A stretch of 64,000 nt of DNA from Streptomyces sp. NBC_00654 (GCF_026341775.1 NZ_JAPEOB010000001.1:3534001-3598000), one strand, 5' to 3'. Counted from the stretch's first letter, positions 46,005 to 55,655 are shown. Numbers and translations are program-made. Notes: generated from the sequence alone by a model not told the origin.

Positions 46005-47480
46005 GTGAAGCTGAGCGAACTACTGGCCGGGCAGGAACACCACGTGCTCCAGGGTGTACCGGAGCGGACCGACATCACCGCAGGGACCACCTTCGACGCG
46101 GACCGGGTCACTCCGGGCTCGCTCTTCGTCGCGGTGCCGGACCACCTCGCGGGTGGCCCGCATGCCGTGGCCCCGGCCGCCGCCCGAGGTGCGGTGGCAG
46201 TCCTGGTCGACGCGCAGGCACCGCCGCTCCCGGCCTCCGCGGAGGGTGTGTGCGCCGTCCGTGTACCGGACACCCGGAAGGCGGCGGCCGTCGTCGCCTC
46301 GCGGTACTTCGGTGAGCCGGGTCGCGCGATGGACCTGGTGGCCGTCACCGGCACCAACGGGAAGACATCCGTCTCGTACATGGTCGAGTCGGTGCTGCGG
46401 ATCTCGGAGGGCGCGAGGGTGGGGGTGATCGGCACCGCCGGGAGCCGGATCGGCGACGAGCTGATCCCGATGCCTCCCTCGGTACTGACCACGCCCGAAT
46501 CGCCCGACCTCCAGTATCTGCTCGGGCGCATGCGTGACCGGGGGGCCGGCAGCGTCGTCCTGGAGGCCACCTCGATGGGCCTGCTGAACCACCGGGTGGA
46601 CCGTACGTTCATCGACGTCGGCGTCTTCACGAACCTGACGCAGGACCACCTCGACGACCACGGGACGATGGAGAACTACCGGGACGCCAAACTCCGCCTC
46701 TTCCAGGGACTCTGCCGGCGTGCCGTGGTCAACGCCGACGACGGGGTGGGCGCCGGGATCCTGGCGATGATGCCGGGCGAGGTGACCACGTACGCCCTGG
46801 ACACCCCGGCGGACTACCGGGCCACCGACCTTCTCGTGGATGCCGCGGGCACCCGCTTCACCCTGCACCACGAAGGCGTCAAGTATCCGGCGGCGATCCC
46901 CTCGCCCGGACGGTTCTCCGTCTCCAACGCACTGGCGACCGTGGCCGCCTGCCACCTTCTGGGGCACGATCTGACCGGGCTGGTCGGCGCGCTCGAACGG
47001 ATGCCGCAGATCCCGGGCCGCTTCGAGCGCCTCCACACCCCGCGGGGCACATCGGTGATCGTGGACTACGCGCACTCGCCGGACTCCCTGAACAAGGTGC
47101 TGACCACGATCCGGGGCTTCGCCCGGGGCCGGATCATCACCGTGTTCGGCTGCGGCGGGGACCGCGACACCACCAAACGGGCCGCCATGGGCACCATCGC
47201 CGGTACCCACTCCGATCTGTGCGTCCTCACCTCGGACAACCCCCGGTACGAGGACCCGGACGTCATCCTGGACCAGATCGCTCCGGGCCTCATGGCGACC
47301 GGAACCCCCTTCGAACGCTTCGCCGACCGCCGCCGGGCCATCACGTTCGCGCTGGAACGGGCGGGCCGGGACGACATCGTTCTCATCGCGGGCAAGGGCA
47401 GTGAGCCGTACCAGATCGTCGGTGACGAACTGGTGCCCTTCAGCGACATGGCGACGGTGCGTGAGCTCATGGGGACATAG
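46005..47480 (+). CDS. MurE-like Mur ligase (UDP-MurNAc-peptide synthetase family)
   Basis: 491 residues from GTG 46005 with GAAGGG six bases upstream. N-terminal UDP-binding domain, then the ATP loop VTGTNGKTSVSYMVES, the catalytic-site segments TTPESPDLQYLLGRM and LEATSMGLLNHRVD, NLTQDHLDDHGTMENY, and the C-terminal VDYAHSPDSL and GCGGDRDTTKR. The SDNPRYEDP motif is the meso-diaminopimelate-type signature, and GKGSE replaces the usual GKGHE. Streptomyces walls use LL-diaminopimelate, and the main murE lies in the division cluster, so this stand-alone copy is a paralogue, perhaps for a modified peptide or natural product. Confidence 0.8.
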   Translation: MKLSELLAGQEHHVLQGVPERTDITAGTTFDADRVTPGSLFVAVPDHLAGGPHAVAPAAARGAVAVLVDAQAPPLPASAEGVCAVRVPDTRKAAAVVASRYFGEPGRAMDLVAVTGTNGKTSVSYMVESVLRISEGARVGVIGTAGSRIGDELIPMPPSVLTTPESPDLQYLLGRMRDRGAGSVVLEATSMGLLNHRVDRTFIDVGVFTNLTQDHLDDHGTMENYRDAKLRLFQGLCRRAVVNADDGVGAGILAMMPGEVTTYALDTPADYRATDLLVDAAGTRFTLHHEGVKYPAAIPSPGRFSVSNALATVAACHLLGHDLTGLVGALERMPQIPGRFERLHTPRGTSVIVDYAHSPDSLNKVLTTIRGFARGRIITVFGCGGDRDTTKRAAMGTIAGTHSDLCVLTSDNPRYEDPDVILDQIAPGLMATGTPFERFADRRRAITFALERAGRDDIVLIAGKGSEPYQIVGDELVPFSDMATVRELMGT

Positions 47481-47531
47481 GGCCCGTTGTCCGACGGTCC
47501 CCGGCCGACGGACCGGTCGCGCGTGCCGGGC

Positions 47532-47560
47532 CTCCTCCGTACGCCTCCCGTACGGAGGAG
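47532..47560. terminator. Bidirectional hairpin between convergent genes
   Basis: Stem CTCCTCCGTACG with CGTACGGAGGAG (12 bp) around CCTCC, in the 147-base space between the Mur ligase and the convergent HD gene. Confidence 0.7.
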
Positions 47561-47627
47561 CGGGCCCGGACGCCGTGCGCAGACCCGGCACGGCCGCGGG
47601 GTGTGCCGTCTCGCGGGACCGCGCCGG

Positions 47628-48275
47628 TCATTCGGGCCAGGGGGAGTCGAGGACGGTACGTACGAAGTCACCGCGTGCGAAGCCGGGGACGAAGTGCTCC
47701 AGCACATCGGCCTTGACATTGCCGAACGTGGTCTCCGGCCTGGTCCGGATGCCGTCCGTGAACGCGGCGAGAATCTCCCGCTTGAAGTCCGGACGCGGAT
47801 GGAGCGCGACGATCTCCGCCCGGTCGGCCTCGGAGATGTCCCCGAAACCGATGCCGAGCACGTCGTACTCCACACCGGCGGTCACCAGAGCCACTTCGGG
47901 TTCCATGTGTGACGGAATGCCCGGGGTCGTATGCAGGGCGATGGCGGTCCACACCCGCCGGACGCTGTCCTCGGGCACCTGGTGCGCCCGGAGGAAGCGG
48001 CGGGCCTCGTCCGCGCTGTCCACTTCGAAGCGCCTGCCGCTGGAACGGAACCGCTCGCCGAGCCCGAGGTCGTGGAACATCGCCCCGATGTAGAGCAGCT
48101 CGGGATCGAAGGAGAGGTCGCGGTGACGGCCCTGGAGGGCGCCGAACCAGAAGACCCGGCGGGAGTGGTGGTAGATCAGCTCGCTCGTGGTGTCGCGTAC
48201 CAGCTCGGTCGCTTCCCGCGCGAGCGTGGTGTCGGGTACGGGGACACCGGCCGTGAGAGGCGTGTCGGTCGTCAT
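47628..48275 (-). CDS. HD-domain phosphohydrolase-like protein
   Basis: 215 residues from ATG 48275; a GTG nine bases earlier is possible. HD-superfamily metal site: His in LIYHHSRRVFWFGALQG, the HD pair in LYIGAMFHDLGLGERF, and a later His in VWTAIALHTTPGIPSH with Asp downstream. Similar Streptomyces proteins are annotated as HD-domain or cyanamide-hydratase-like. Substrate unknown. Confidence 0.82.
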   Translation of the reverse strand: MTTDTPLTAGVPVPDTTLAREATELVRDTTSELIYHHSRRVFWFGALQGRHRDLSFDPELLYIGAMFHDLGLGERFRSSGRRFEVDSADEARRFLRAHQVPEDSVRRVWTAIALHTTPGIPSHMEPEVALVTAGVEYDVLGIGFGDISEADRAEIVALHPRPDFKREILAAFTDGIRTRPETTFGNVKADVLEHFVPGFARGDFVRTVLDSPWPE

Positions 48276-48646
48276 GGTGTTCACCGGCTTTCCGCTTCGT
48301 GGATCGTACGGTCGTGGGGCGTGCGGTCGCGGACCGTGCTGTCCTCGGCCGTGCCGTCATGGGCGGTGCCGCGGTCCGAGGGTTCCGCCCGGTGCTGCTT
48401 CGGAACGTACACCCCACAGATCCGGACATCGGCTGTTCCCAGGCTGTTCCCGGGGGCCGGGTGTTCCCCGGGCCGCCGCTCCGTACGACCGTGGCCGTGG
48501 CCGTACGGCACTCGGTTCCGCACACCGGCTCACATCCACAGTGCGTCAATCGTGGTGATCTCGGTGTTGGCGCGTTCGTCCGACCGCTGACACGCTGAAT
48601 CCGTGTCCGGAACCGAGAACCGGTCACGGAGGACGGGGGAGCAGCG
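48276..48646. other. Divergent intergenic region with 15-bp degenerate repeats
   Basis: 371 bases between the HD and esterase genes. At about 48307-48380, five degenerate 15-base units of the type GTGCGGTCGCGGACC are in tandem. The region must contain both promoters. Confidence 0.5.
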
Positions 48647-50158
48647 GTGGCCGAGTACACGACCAGGTCCGGACGGGTGCGCGGGCGGACGGCCGCACGG
48701 GACGACAGGATCGTCGCCGTGCTCGGCATCCCCTACGCCGCTCCGCCGTTCGGCGCGAACCGGTTCGGCGAGCCCCGGCCGGCGCGGCCCTGGGACGGGG
48801 TCCGCGACGGTGCGGCCTTCGGGCCGGTGGCCCCCCAGTCCGCCGAACTGCCGGGCGCGCCGGTCTGGTCACCCGGCGACGAGGACATCCTCACCCTCAA
48901 CATCTGGACGCCGGGCACCGAGGGGGACGGGCTGCCGGTACTGGTCTGGATCCACGGTGGTGCCTATGTCTTCGGCTCCTCCGCGCAGCCGGACTTCGAC
49001 GGCACCGCACTGGCCGGATCGGGAGTCGTCGTCGTGACCCTCAACTACCGCCTGGGCTTCGAAGGTTTCGGCCATGTCCCGGCCGGGGAGGACGAGGCGC
49101 CCTGTCCCGACAACCGGGGGCTGCTCGACCAGATCGCGGCCCTGGAGTGGGTACGCGACAACATCGCGGCGTTCGGCGGCGCGCCGGGGAACGTCACCGT
49201 GGCGGGACAGTCCTCGGGAGCCACCTCGGTCGCCTGCCTGATGGCGATGGACCGGGCGCGCGGACTCTTCCGCCGCGCCATCGTCCACAGCGCCGTCAAC
49301 GCCTGCGCGTCCGTGGCGGAAGCCGCGCGCACCACCGCCGAAGTCGCCGCCGCGGCCGGTGTGCCCGCCACCCGTACGGGGCTGCTCTCCGTGTCGCCGC
49401 AGCTTCTCGTGGCCGCGGGCGACCGGGTCGTGGACCGGTACCGGCGGGACCCCCGTTCCGGGCAGCGCCACTACGACCCGGCGGTCTACGGACCGGTCGC
49501 GGACGGGGACATCCTGCCCCTCGACCCGCTCACCGCCTCGGCGGCCGGACTCACCCGGGCGGTGGACCTGCTGGTCTGCCACACCACGGAGGAGTACTGG
49601 CTCCTGGACGCCGTCGGGAGCAGCGCGAAGATCGCCACGGAGAAGCAACTGGCTTCCTTCGCCAGGGACTTCGGCCTCCCCGACGCGCTCGTCGAGGGAT
49701 ACCGCGTACGGATGCCGGACGCTTCCGTGCGCGGCCTCCATCTGGCCATCCATACGGATCTGCTCTTCGGCGAGTACAGCAGCCGGCTCGCCGACTCCCA
49801 CGCGGACGCGGGCGGGACGGTGTTCATGTCGCGCTTCGCCCGGCGGCGCGGTGGTCAGGGGCAGCGGGTGCGCGCCTGGCACTGCGCGGACATCCCGTTC
49901 GCGTTCGGCAACCTCGACGAGGAGAGCGTCCACTTCCTGACCGGCGGCGTACCCGGGCGGGACGATCATGAGCTGTCGCGCCGCATGCTGGGGGCCTGGG
50001 CCGGTTTCGCCGCGCACGGCGATCCCGGCTGGCCCCGGTTCGCCGCCCCCTCCCGGGCGGTGAGGATCTGGCGTACCGCCGGGGAGGAGGACGCCGCGCC
50101 GGGCGGCGGCTTCCGCGAACTGTGGTCCGAGGCCGGACTCCCACTGCTGGCCCCGTGA
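48647..50158 (+). CDS. Type-B carboxylesterase
   Basis: 503 residues from GTG 48647 (GGGGAG upstream). Carboxylesterase-B fold: GIPYAAPPFGANRF, the oxyanion hole WIHGGAYVFGS, DNRGLLDQIAALEWVRDNIA, and nucleophile elbow VAGQSSGATS. The elbow is GQSSG rather than the common GESAG. The His is in WHCADIPFAFGN. There is no signal peptide, so it is probably cytoplasmic, hydrolysing short-chain esters. Confidence 0.9.
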   Translation: MAEYTTRSGRVRGRTAARDDRIVAVLGIPYAAPPFGANRFGEPRPARPWDGVRDGAAFGPVAPQSAELPGAPVWSPGDEDILTLNIWTPGTEGDGLPVLVWIHGGAYVFGSSAQPDFDGTALAGSGVVVVTLNYRLGFEGFGHVPAGEDEAPCPDNRGLLDQIAALEWVRDNIAAFGGAPGNVTVAGQSSGATSVACLMAMDRARGLFRRAIVHSAVNACASVAEAARTTAEVAAAAGVPATRTGLLSVSPQLLVAAGDRVVDRYRRDPRSGQRHYDPAVYGPVADGDILPLDPLTASAAGLTRAVDLLVCHTTEEYWLLDAVGSSAKIATEKQLASFARDFGLPDALVEGYRVRMPDASVRGLHLAIHTDLLFGEYSSRLADSHADAGGTVFMSRFARRRGGQGQRVRAWHCADIPFAFGNLDEESVHFLTGGVPGRDDHELSRRMLGAWAGFAAHGDPGWPRFAAPSRAVRIWRTAGEEDAAPGGGFRELWSEAGLPLLAP

Positions 50159-50202
50159 CCGCGATCAGCCCTCGCCCGGCCTGCACCCGGTGAACGGGCC
50201 TG

Positions 50203-50358
50203 TCACAGGAGCCCCCTGAGGAACCCGAAGAACGCGCTCACCAGCATGGCCAGCCCTACCAGGACCCCGACGATCACCACGGTGACCCAGGAGCAGCCGC
50301 CTCCGGTTTCCACCTCGTGCTTGTTCCGGCCGCCCAGCTCCCAGTCGAACAGATCCAC
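50203..50358 (-). CDS. Small single-pass membrane protein
   Basis: 51 residues from GTG 50358, with GAGGGGGAAG upstream. A polar start VDLFDWELGGRNKHEVETGG is followed by one hydrophobic helix (WVTVVIVGVLVGLAMLVSAF) and a short basic end. Resembles many small unnamed Streptomyces membrane proteins. Convergent with the esterase gene. Confidence 0.55.
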   Translation of the reverse strand: MDLFDWELGGRNKHEVETGGGCSWVTVVIVGVLVGLAMLVSAFFGFLRGLL

Positions 50359-50676
50359 GAACTTCCCCCTCTTCCGACGACGGAGCCCCCGGCTCCATCG
50401 GGATGCGCTTTCGCCCCGTGCCACTGTGACAGTACGACCGCTGACGGTGCGCCGGATGAGTACGCCTACTCAGCCCCCGTACCGGGTGGAGCCCTGTTCC
50501 GGCGCCGGTTCGCTCCTTGGTGTGGACCTGATCCATTGGCATGGACCTGCCTATCGTTCTGGGCTACAGTCCGTTGCGGTACATCTGAGAGCGCTCCCAG
50601 TCGACTGTTCCGGATGCGCTCCCGGATGCCTCCTGTTCCACCCCACGATGCTGGAACAACAGGAAGGTCCATTCCC

Positions 50677-51849
50677 TTGAGAAACACGACAGTTGTGCGG
50701 ACCGGTCTGTCCGCGCTGCTCCTCCTCGGCGCCTGGGCGGCTGTCGGCCTGCCCTCGGCCTCCGCGGCGGATTCCCCCTCCATCACCGGCACCCGGGCCT
50801 CCGCAGCCGCCGACGCTCCGGCCTCCGCCGGCCTGCTCTCGGCGATGCGGAAGGACCTCGGGCTGACGGAAAGTCAGGTACGGGCGCGGCTGGCCGCCGA
50901 GAAGACGGCGACAGCGGTGGAGCCGAAGGCACGGCGCGCGGCAGGATCCACGTACGGCGGCTCCTGGTTCGACGCGGGCACCGGCAGGCTGACCGTCGCC
51001 CTCACCGACGACCGGGCCGCGGCGGCGGTACGGGAGACCGGCGCCGATACCCGGCTGGTCCCGCACACCGCACGGCGGCTCGACGCCGCCAAGCGGCGCA
51101 TCGACGCGCTGTCCGCACCGAGCGGTGTCAGCAGCTGGCACGTCGACCCCGAGGCGAGCAGCGTCGTCGTGAACGTGGTCGCCTCCGCGCGTGCTGACAA
51201 CGATGTCCGGAGTTTCGTCGCGCAGGCCCGCAAGGCCGGTCCGGTCACGGTGAGGGAAACGGCCGGCGCCCCGCGGACCTTCGCCGCGGGCACGGTGGGC
51301 GGTGACCCGTACTACACCGGCAACGTCCGGTGCTCCATAGGCTTCTCGGTGCACGGGGGCTTCGTCACGGCCGGGCACTGCGGCCAGGCGGGCGGGGCGG
51401 TCCGCGGCTGGGACGGCTCGGACATCGGCAGCTTCCAGGGTTCGTCCTTCCCGGGCGACGACTACGCCTGGGTGAGTGTGGGCAACGGCTGGTGGACCGT
51501 CCCCGTGGTCCTCGGCTGGGGTACCGTCTCCGACCAGCTGGTCCGGGGCTCGGCCGAGGCTCCGGTCGGCGCCTCGGTCTGCCGCTCGGGCTCCACCACG
51601 CACTGGCACTGCGGCAGCGTGCTCGCCAAGAACGAGACCGTCAACTACAGCCAGGGCGCCGTCCATCAGATGACCAAGACGAGCGTCTGCGCCGAACCCG
51701 GTGACTCCGGCGGCTCCTTCATCAGCGGTGACCAGGCGCAGGGCGTCACCTCGGGTGGCTGGGGCAACTGCGGCGGCGGCGGTGAGACCTGGCACCAGCC
51801 GGTCAACGAGATCCTCGGCCGCTACGGGCTGACCCTGCACACCGCCTGA
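50677..51849 (+). CDS. Secreted S1-family serine protease with propeptide (streptogrisin type)
   Basis: 390 residues from TTG 50677 (AGGAAGG upstream; GTG 50695 is an alternative). Sec signal (RTGLSALLLLGAWAAVGLPS, cleaved near ASA); a propeptide of about 170 residues with the alpha-lytic-type segment LLSAMRKDLGLTESQVRARL; then the mature chymotrypsin fold. Triad: His in FVTAGHCG, Asp in FPGDDYAWVS, Ser in AEPGDSGGSF. Cys pairs (VRCSIGF/AGHCG; VCRSG/HWHCG; SVCAEPGD/GNCGGG) should form the usual disulfides. An extracellular protease activated by propeptide removal. Confidence 0.92.
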   Translation: MRNTTVVRTGLSALLLLGAWAAVGLPSASAADSPSITGTRASAAADAPASAGLLSAMRKDLGLTESQVRARLAAEKTATAVEPKARRAAGSTYGGSWFDAGTGRLTVALTDDRAAAAVRETGADTRLVPHTARRLDAAKRRIDALSAPSGVSSWHVDPEASSVVVNVVASARADNDVRSFVAQARKAGPVTVRETAGAPRTFAAGTVGGDPYYTGNVRCSIGFSVHGGFVTAGHCGQAGGAVRGWDGSDIGSFQGSSFPGDDYAWVSVGNGWWTVPVVLGWGTVSDQLVRGSAEAPVGASVCRSGSTTHWHCGSVLAKNETVNYSQGAVHQMTKTSVCAEPGDSGGSFISGDQAQGVTSGGWGNCGGGGETWHQPVNEILGRYGLTLHTA

Positions 51850-51853
51850 TCCA

Positions 51854-51887
51854 CCCGGCCCGTGTCGCCCGGGCGACACGGGCCGGG
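51854..51887. terminator. Perfect palindromic terminator
   Basis: A 34-base perfect palindrome (17+17) five bases after the protease stop, in front of the convergent hypothetical gene at 51942. It probably ends both transcripts. Confidence 0.85.
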
Positions 51888-51941
51888 GTGGGCGGAACCA
51901 CCGGGCGTCCCGGCGAAGGGTGACCGGGATCGAGATCGCCC

Positions 51942-52985
51942 TCAGCGTCGCTCGTCGCGAAACCTGCGCAGCTGGGGCGCGCGTATGGCGGGCAGCCCGA
52001 CCAGCGTGTCCGCGAAGGCGCGGCGGTTGGGCATCAGCGGGTACCAGGGCTGCGACGGCAGTGGATAGTCGTCGCGCAGGACACCCTCCGGGAGCACTCC
52101 GCTCGCGGGCATCGGCGAGGTCTCGCCCGGGTGGGCGAAGTACGCCCAGACCCCGCTGTCCAGCGGCACCACGGCCCCCTCATCGCCTGCCGGGCGCCAG
52201 GTCTCCCCCGTGAGGGGGTGGAGGGGGACGAGGAGGACGGCGGGTCGGGGGCGGGGCGGGGCGACCCCCGGGCCGGCCAGTCCCACGGTCCGGGCACCCG
52301 GCCCGGCAGGGAGACACCGGCCGACGGCGTGGCCGAGCAGCTCGGCGACGGGGCCGGCGGGGAGAATGACCGGGCCTCCCGCGGTGGTCGCCACGAGGTG
52401 GGCCAGCACGACCCCGACCGCGGCCTCCCAGCGGCGGCTCCACGACCCGTCGGGTTCGACGGGCGGGACGCGATGCTCAGCGCGTTCCAGATCGTCCCAG
52501 CAGGGCGGCGGACCGGCGGGGAGCAGCCCCGAGGGGCGGCATACGACCGCGTCGGGCTCCAGCCACACCGTCTGCCACATTCCGCAGTCGTCCATACGGG
52601 TCGCCACGGCCCGGCCGCATTCCTCGCACGCCAGGTTGGGTCCGGCCCGGCCGTCCACACCCCGGCAGTAGCCCTCGCACTTCTCGGGGATCAGAGCCAT
52701 GGACCGGGAGTCGCCGGGGGCGATGACGATCCTGTTCCGCGCGCCGAAGGAGACGGAGTACACCGGCGCGTACACGCCCTGCCGGGCGGCCGCTTCCTCT
52801 CCGACCTCCTCCCACAGTCGCCAGGGCGGTCCGGTGGGCCGGGAGTCGACGGCGTACGTGGCGGACTCCATCAGCGGAGGATGGAGCTCCTCCCACGCCC
52901 CGTGGTGGGCGTGGACGGGGAGGGCGACCCGGGACACCGGCGCCGTCAGCTCCGTGCCGCACCCGGCACACGCGAACACGTCCAA
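51942..52985 (-). CDS. Hypothetical protein with zinc-ribbon-like Cys pairs
   Basis: 347 residues from TTG 52985 (GGGGGAG five bases upstream; GTG 52979 is an alternative). N-terminal CAGCGTEL and a middle CEECGRAVATRMDDC suggest a zinc site. It otherwise has Trp/Pro-rich blocks (SGVWAYFAHPGETSPMPA, LPSQPWYPLMPNRRAFADTL). I believe related unnamed proteins occur in other Streptomyces, but the function is unknown. Confidence 0.7.
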   Translation of the reverse strand: MDVFACAGCGTELTAPVSRVALPVHAHHGAWEELHPPLMESATYAVDSRPTGPPWRLWEEVGEEAAARQGVYAPVYSVSFGARNRIVIAPGDSRSMALIPEKCEGYCRGVDGRAGPNLACEECGRAVATRMDDCGMWQTVWLEPDAVVCRPSGLLPAGPPPCWDDLERAEHRVPPVEPDGSWSRRWEAAVGVVLAHLVATTAGGPVILPAGPVAELLGHAVGRCLPAGPGARTVGLAGPGVAPPRPRPAVLLVPLHPLTGETWRPAGDEGAVVPLDSGVWAYFAHPGETSPMPASGVLPEGVLRDDYPLPSQPWYPLMPNRRAFADTLVGLPAIRAPQLRRFRDERR

Positions 52986-53453
52986 TCCAGCTCCCCCTCG
53001 GCCCGCTCCCCGGGGGATTGTGCCTCGCCCGCGGCGGAGGAACCACCGGATTTCGGGACGGCGCTCGGGGCGCCTCTTCCTGATCGCCTCGGCGCCGTCG
53101 TCATCCGGTCAGCAGTGATGCGAAAGAAAGGGCCTGGATTCGAAAGAAACGGTCTGGGGGCAGTGATGCCCGGGAGTCAATGTGCCCGGACCAGGACACG
53201 CCGCCGAGGCCGGGCGCGCGAGGACTTCGTGCCACGGCAGACCGTTCACCTCCGTCAGCCGGCCGCCCGCGCGAGGCGAGTCGGCGCGCGCAGAGGGGCA
53301 AATGCCACGGTCCTGTAGGCCGTGGTTGCGGAAGACGAGCAGATGGACGCCGCCGGGGCGAGCGCGTCGCGCGACGCGGCGACCGTGTCCCGATGGGCCG
53401 CCCCGGTTCACCTGTCGCTTCCTCGCCCCGACTCGTCCGGTTCTTATGGAGGT
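52986..53453. other. 468-base gap without a supported gene
   Basis: Contains two short direct duplications near 53110-53165 (GCAGTGATG and CGAAAGAAA, each twice). Several overlapping open frames exist but read as Arg/Pro/Gly noise. Confidence 0.4.
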
Positions 53454-54098
53454 TCAGCGTGTGTTCGGGCGGTTCGGGGGGTGCGACGTGGTAGGCCGGG
53501 CCGGTCGCTCCCACAGGCCGGCCAGATGCGTGTGGAGGAGGTCGTGTGCCTCGTGCGGGGTGAGGTGGCCGATGAGGACGTGCGCGGTGAGGCCGTCGGC
53601 GAGGGCGAGGAGGGTGCGGGCCTCGCGCTGCGGATCGAGGGGAACGGCGGATCCGGCGCACTCGTCCGCTTCCGCGATGAGTCGGGTGAACGCCTCCTGC
53701 AGAGCCGCGTAGTTCGCCTTCAGCGTCCTGGCGAGCACCGTGCTCACAGCCGCCTGCGCGACGAAGGCGAGCCAGACCCTGGCCTCGGCGCGGTGCTCCT
53801 CCCGGAGCAGTGAGATCTCGTCGGCGGCGTGTCCCAGGGCGGTGCCGGCCGACTGGGCCGGGCTCCTGACGAGGCGGGCCTGTACGCGCTCGCCGATCCG
53901 CTCACCGATGTGCCCGAGAGCGAACACGAGCATTTCTTCCTTGGTGCGGAAGCACCGCTGAACCGCGCCCATCGACACCTGCGCGCGGGCGGCGACGTCG
54001 CGAAGGGTCACGCCCTCCAGCCCCCGTTCGTCGGCGAGATGGCAGACGGCCTCGGCGATGAGGCGGCGCCGGCCCACATGGTCCACGTGCCTGGGCAT
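53454..54098 (-). CDS. TetR-family regulator, divergent from the amidase
   Basis: 214 residues from ATG 54098; GGAGG touches the ATG, so the GTG 12 bases downstream (54086) may be the true start. The helix-turn-helix reads GLEGVTLRDVAARAQVSMGA then VQRCFRTKEEM, with a TetR ligand domain after it. Two palindromic boxes lie in the intergenic region toward the amidase gene, which it probably represses. Confidence 0.88.
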   Translation of the reverse strand: MPRHVDHVGRRRLIAEAVCHLADERGLEGVTLRDVAARAQVSMGAVQRCFRTKEEMLVFALGHIGERIGERVQARLVRSPAQSAGTALGHAADEISLLREEHRAEARVWLAFVAQAAVSTVLARTLKANYAALQEAFTRLIAEADECAGSAVPLDPQREARTLLALADGLTAHVLIGHLTPHEAHDLLHTHLAGLWERPARPTTSHPPNRPNTR

Positions 54099-54150
54099 CC
54101 TCCGTCGCCTCCTTGTTTCACAGCACTCCGGTTCACCGCGCACTTTATGT

Positions 54151-54198
54151 GATGCGAACGCATCGGTTCCAGCGGTACGGTTCCGATGCAAGCGCATT
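54151..54198. promoter_or_regulatory. Paired TetR operator boxes before the amidase gene
   Basis: GATGCGAACGCATC at 54151-54164 (perfect 6-base arms) and a weaker GATGCAAGCGCATT at 54185-54198. They lie between the divergent TetR and amidase starts, with box starts 34 bases apart. Confidence 0.6.
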
Positions 54199-54224
54199 GG
54201 TACGGGAACGAGGAGGGGAAAGCC

Positions 54225-55655
54225 ATGCAGGACGCCCTGTGGACGATGCCGGCCACTGCACAGGCGGAGGCGGTGCGCGGCGCGGACGTCTCGGCCGTGG
54301 AACTGGTCGAAAGCCACCTGGATCGCATCGCCGAGGTCAACCCGCAGGTGAACGCGGTCACTCAGCTCCTGGCGGAGCGCGCACGGGAGGCCGCGGCACG
54401 GACGGACCGGCGACGGGCCGCCGGTGAAAGGCTGGGGCCGCTCGCGGGCGTGCCCTTCACGGTGAAGGAGACCACCGCCGTCGAGGGCGTGCCCACCACG
54501 TTCGGAGTGAAACGCTTCCGTGATCTGGTGGCATCGGCCGACGCGCCCCCGGTGGCACGGCTGCGCGCGGCCGGGGCCATCCCCATCGGGCACAGCAACA
54601 TCCCCACCCTGATCCTGGCCGGGGTGCACACGCGCAGCGAACTGTTCGGTGACACGGTCAATCCGTGGGACAGCAGCCGGACCCCGGGCGGATCCAGCGG
54701 AGGTGACGCGGTGGCCGTCGCCACGGGCATGGCAGCGCTCGGGCTCGGCAATGACTCGGGCGGATCGGTACGCGTACCGGCACAGTTCTGCGGTGTGGCC
54801 GGGCTGAAGCCGTCCATAGGCCGGTTTCCCGCCGACCACCGGATCCTCGGCCCGGACGACCCCGGCCCGGCGTCCCAGATGCTGGTCACCGACGGCCCGC
54901 TGGCCCGGAGCGTGGGCGATCTCCGGCTCGCGTACGAGGTGCTTGCCGGGACCGATCCGCGCGACCCGCGCGCCGTGCCGGTACCCGCCTACGGCGAACC
55001 GCTCGCCGGGCCGGTGAAGGTCGCGGTCGTGGCGGACCCCGGCGGGCACGGCGTCCACCCCACGGTCCGCGCAGCCGTCGAGACGGCGGCCGACGCGCTC
55101 CGCGACGCCGGATACGACGTGCGCGAGGTGCCGGACGTGCCACGCCTGGACGAGGCGCTTGAGGCGTACGGCCGGATCACCGTGACCGAGTTCGCCCCGA
55201 ACTGGCCGGCGGTGCGCGAGCTGCTCGGCAAGGGCGGGGACCGCTATATCGGGATGGCGATGGAGCAGACCCCGCCCGCGACCGCGGACGAGCTCATGAA
55301 GCTGATGGGCACCTGGATGAACATCCGCCGCTCCTGGGCCGGATTCCTCGACTCCTATCCGCTGTTGCTCGGCCCGGTGTTCACCGAGCCGCCGGTCGAG
55401 CCGGGGCTGGAATCGCGTGACAGGCCGGGGCGGGACCGTGTCGGGTCGGGGATGCGCCTGTGCACCGTGACCAGCTTCGTGGGCGTACCCGGTGTGGCCG
55501 TACCGACCGGGATGGCGGACGGGCTCCCCACCGGGGTGCAGATCGTCGGGCGCGCGTTCCGGGAGGACCTGTGCCTGGACGCGGCCCAGGCGATCGAGGA
55601 CCGGCTCGGAGTCCTCGCACCGGTCGATCCGCGAGTGGGAGGCTTGGCCGATTGA
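54225..55655 (+). CDS. Amidase-signature enzyme
   Basis: 476 residues from ATG 54225 with GAGGAGG 9 bases upstream. Amidase-signature Ser-Ser-Lys triad: Lys in PFTVKETTAVEGV, first Ser in TPGGSSGGDAVAVA, nucleophile Ser in GLGNDSGGSVRVPAQFCG. Hydrolyses a carboxamide; substrate unknown. Ends GVLAPVDPRVGGLAD inside an 8-bp repeat. Probably controlled by the divergent TetR protein. Confidence 0.92.
   Translation: MQDALWTMPATAQAEAVRGADVSAVELVESHLDRIAEVNPQVNAVTQLLAERAREAAARTDRRRAAGERLGPLAGVPFTVKETTAVEGVPTTFGVKRFRDLVASADAPPVARLRAAGAIPIGHSNIPTLILAGVHTRSELFGDTVNPWDSSRTPGGSSGGDAVAVATGMAALGLGNDSGGSVRVPAQFCGVAGLKPSIGRFPADHRILGPDDPGPASQMLVTDGPLARSVGDLRLAYEVLAGTDPRDPRAVPVPAYGEPLAGPVKVAVVADPGGHGVHPTVRAAVETAADALRDAGYDVREVPDVPRLDEALEAYGRITVTEFAPNWPAVRELLGKGGDRYIGMAMEQTPPATADELMKLMGTWMNIRRSWAGFLDSYPLLLGPVFTEPPVEPGLESRDRPGRDRVGSGMRLCTVTSFVGVPGVAVPTGMADGLPTGVQIVGRAFREDLCLDAAQAIEDRLGVLAPVDPRVGGLAD

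Noticed and set aside
53109..53411. 100-codon minus-strand frame before the TetR gene
   Set aside because: Composition resembles antisense noise and there is no domain or ribosome site.
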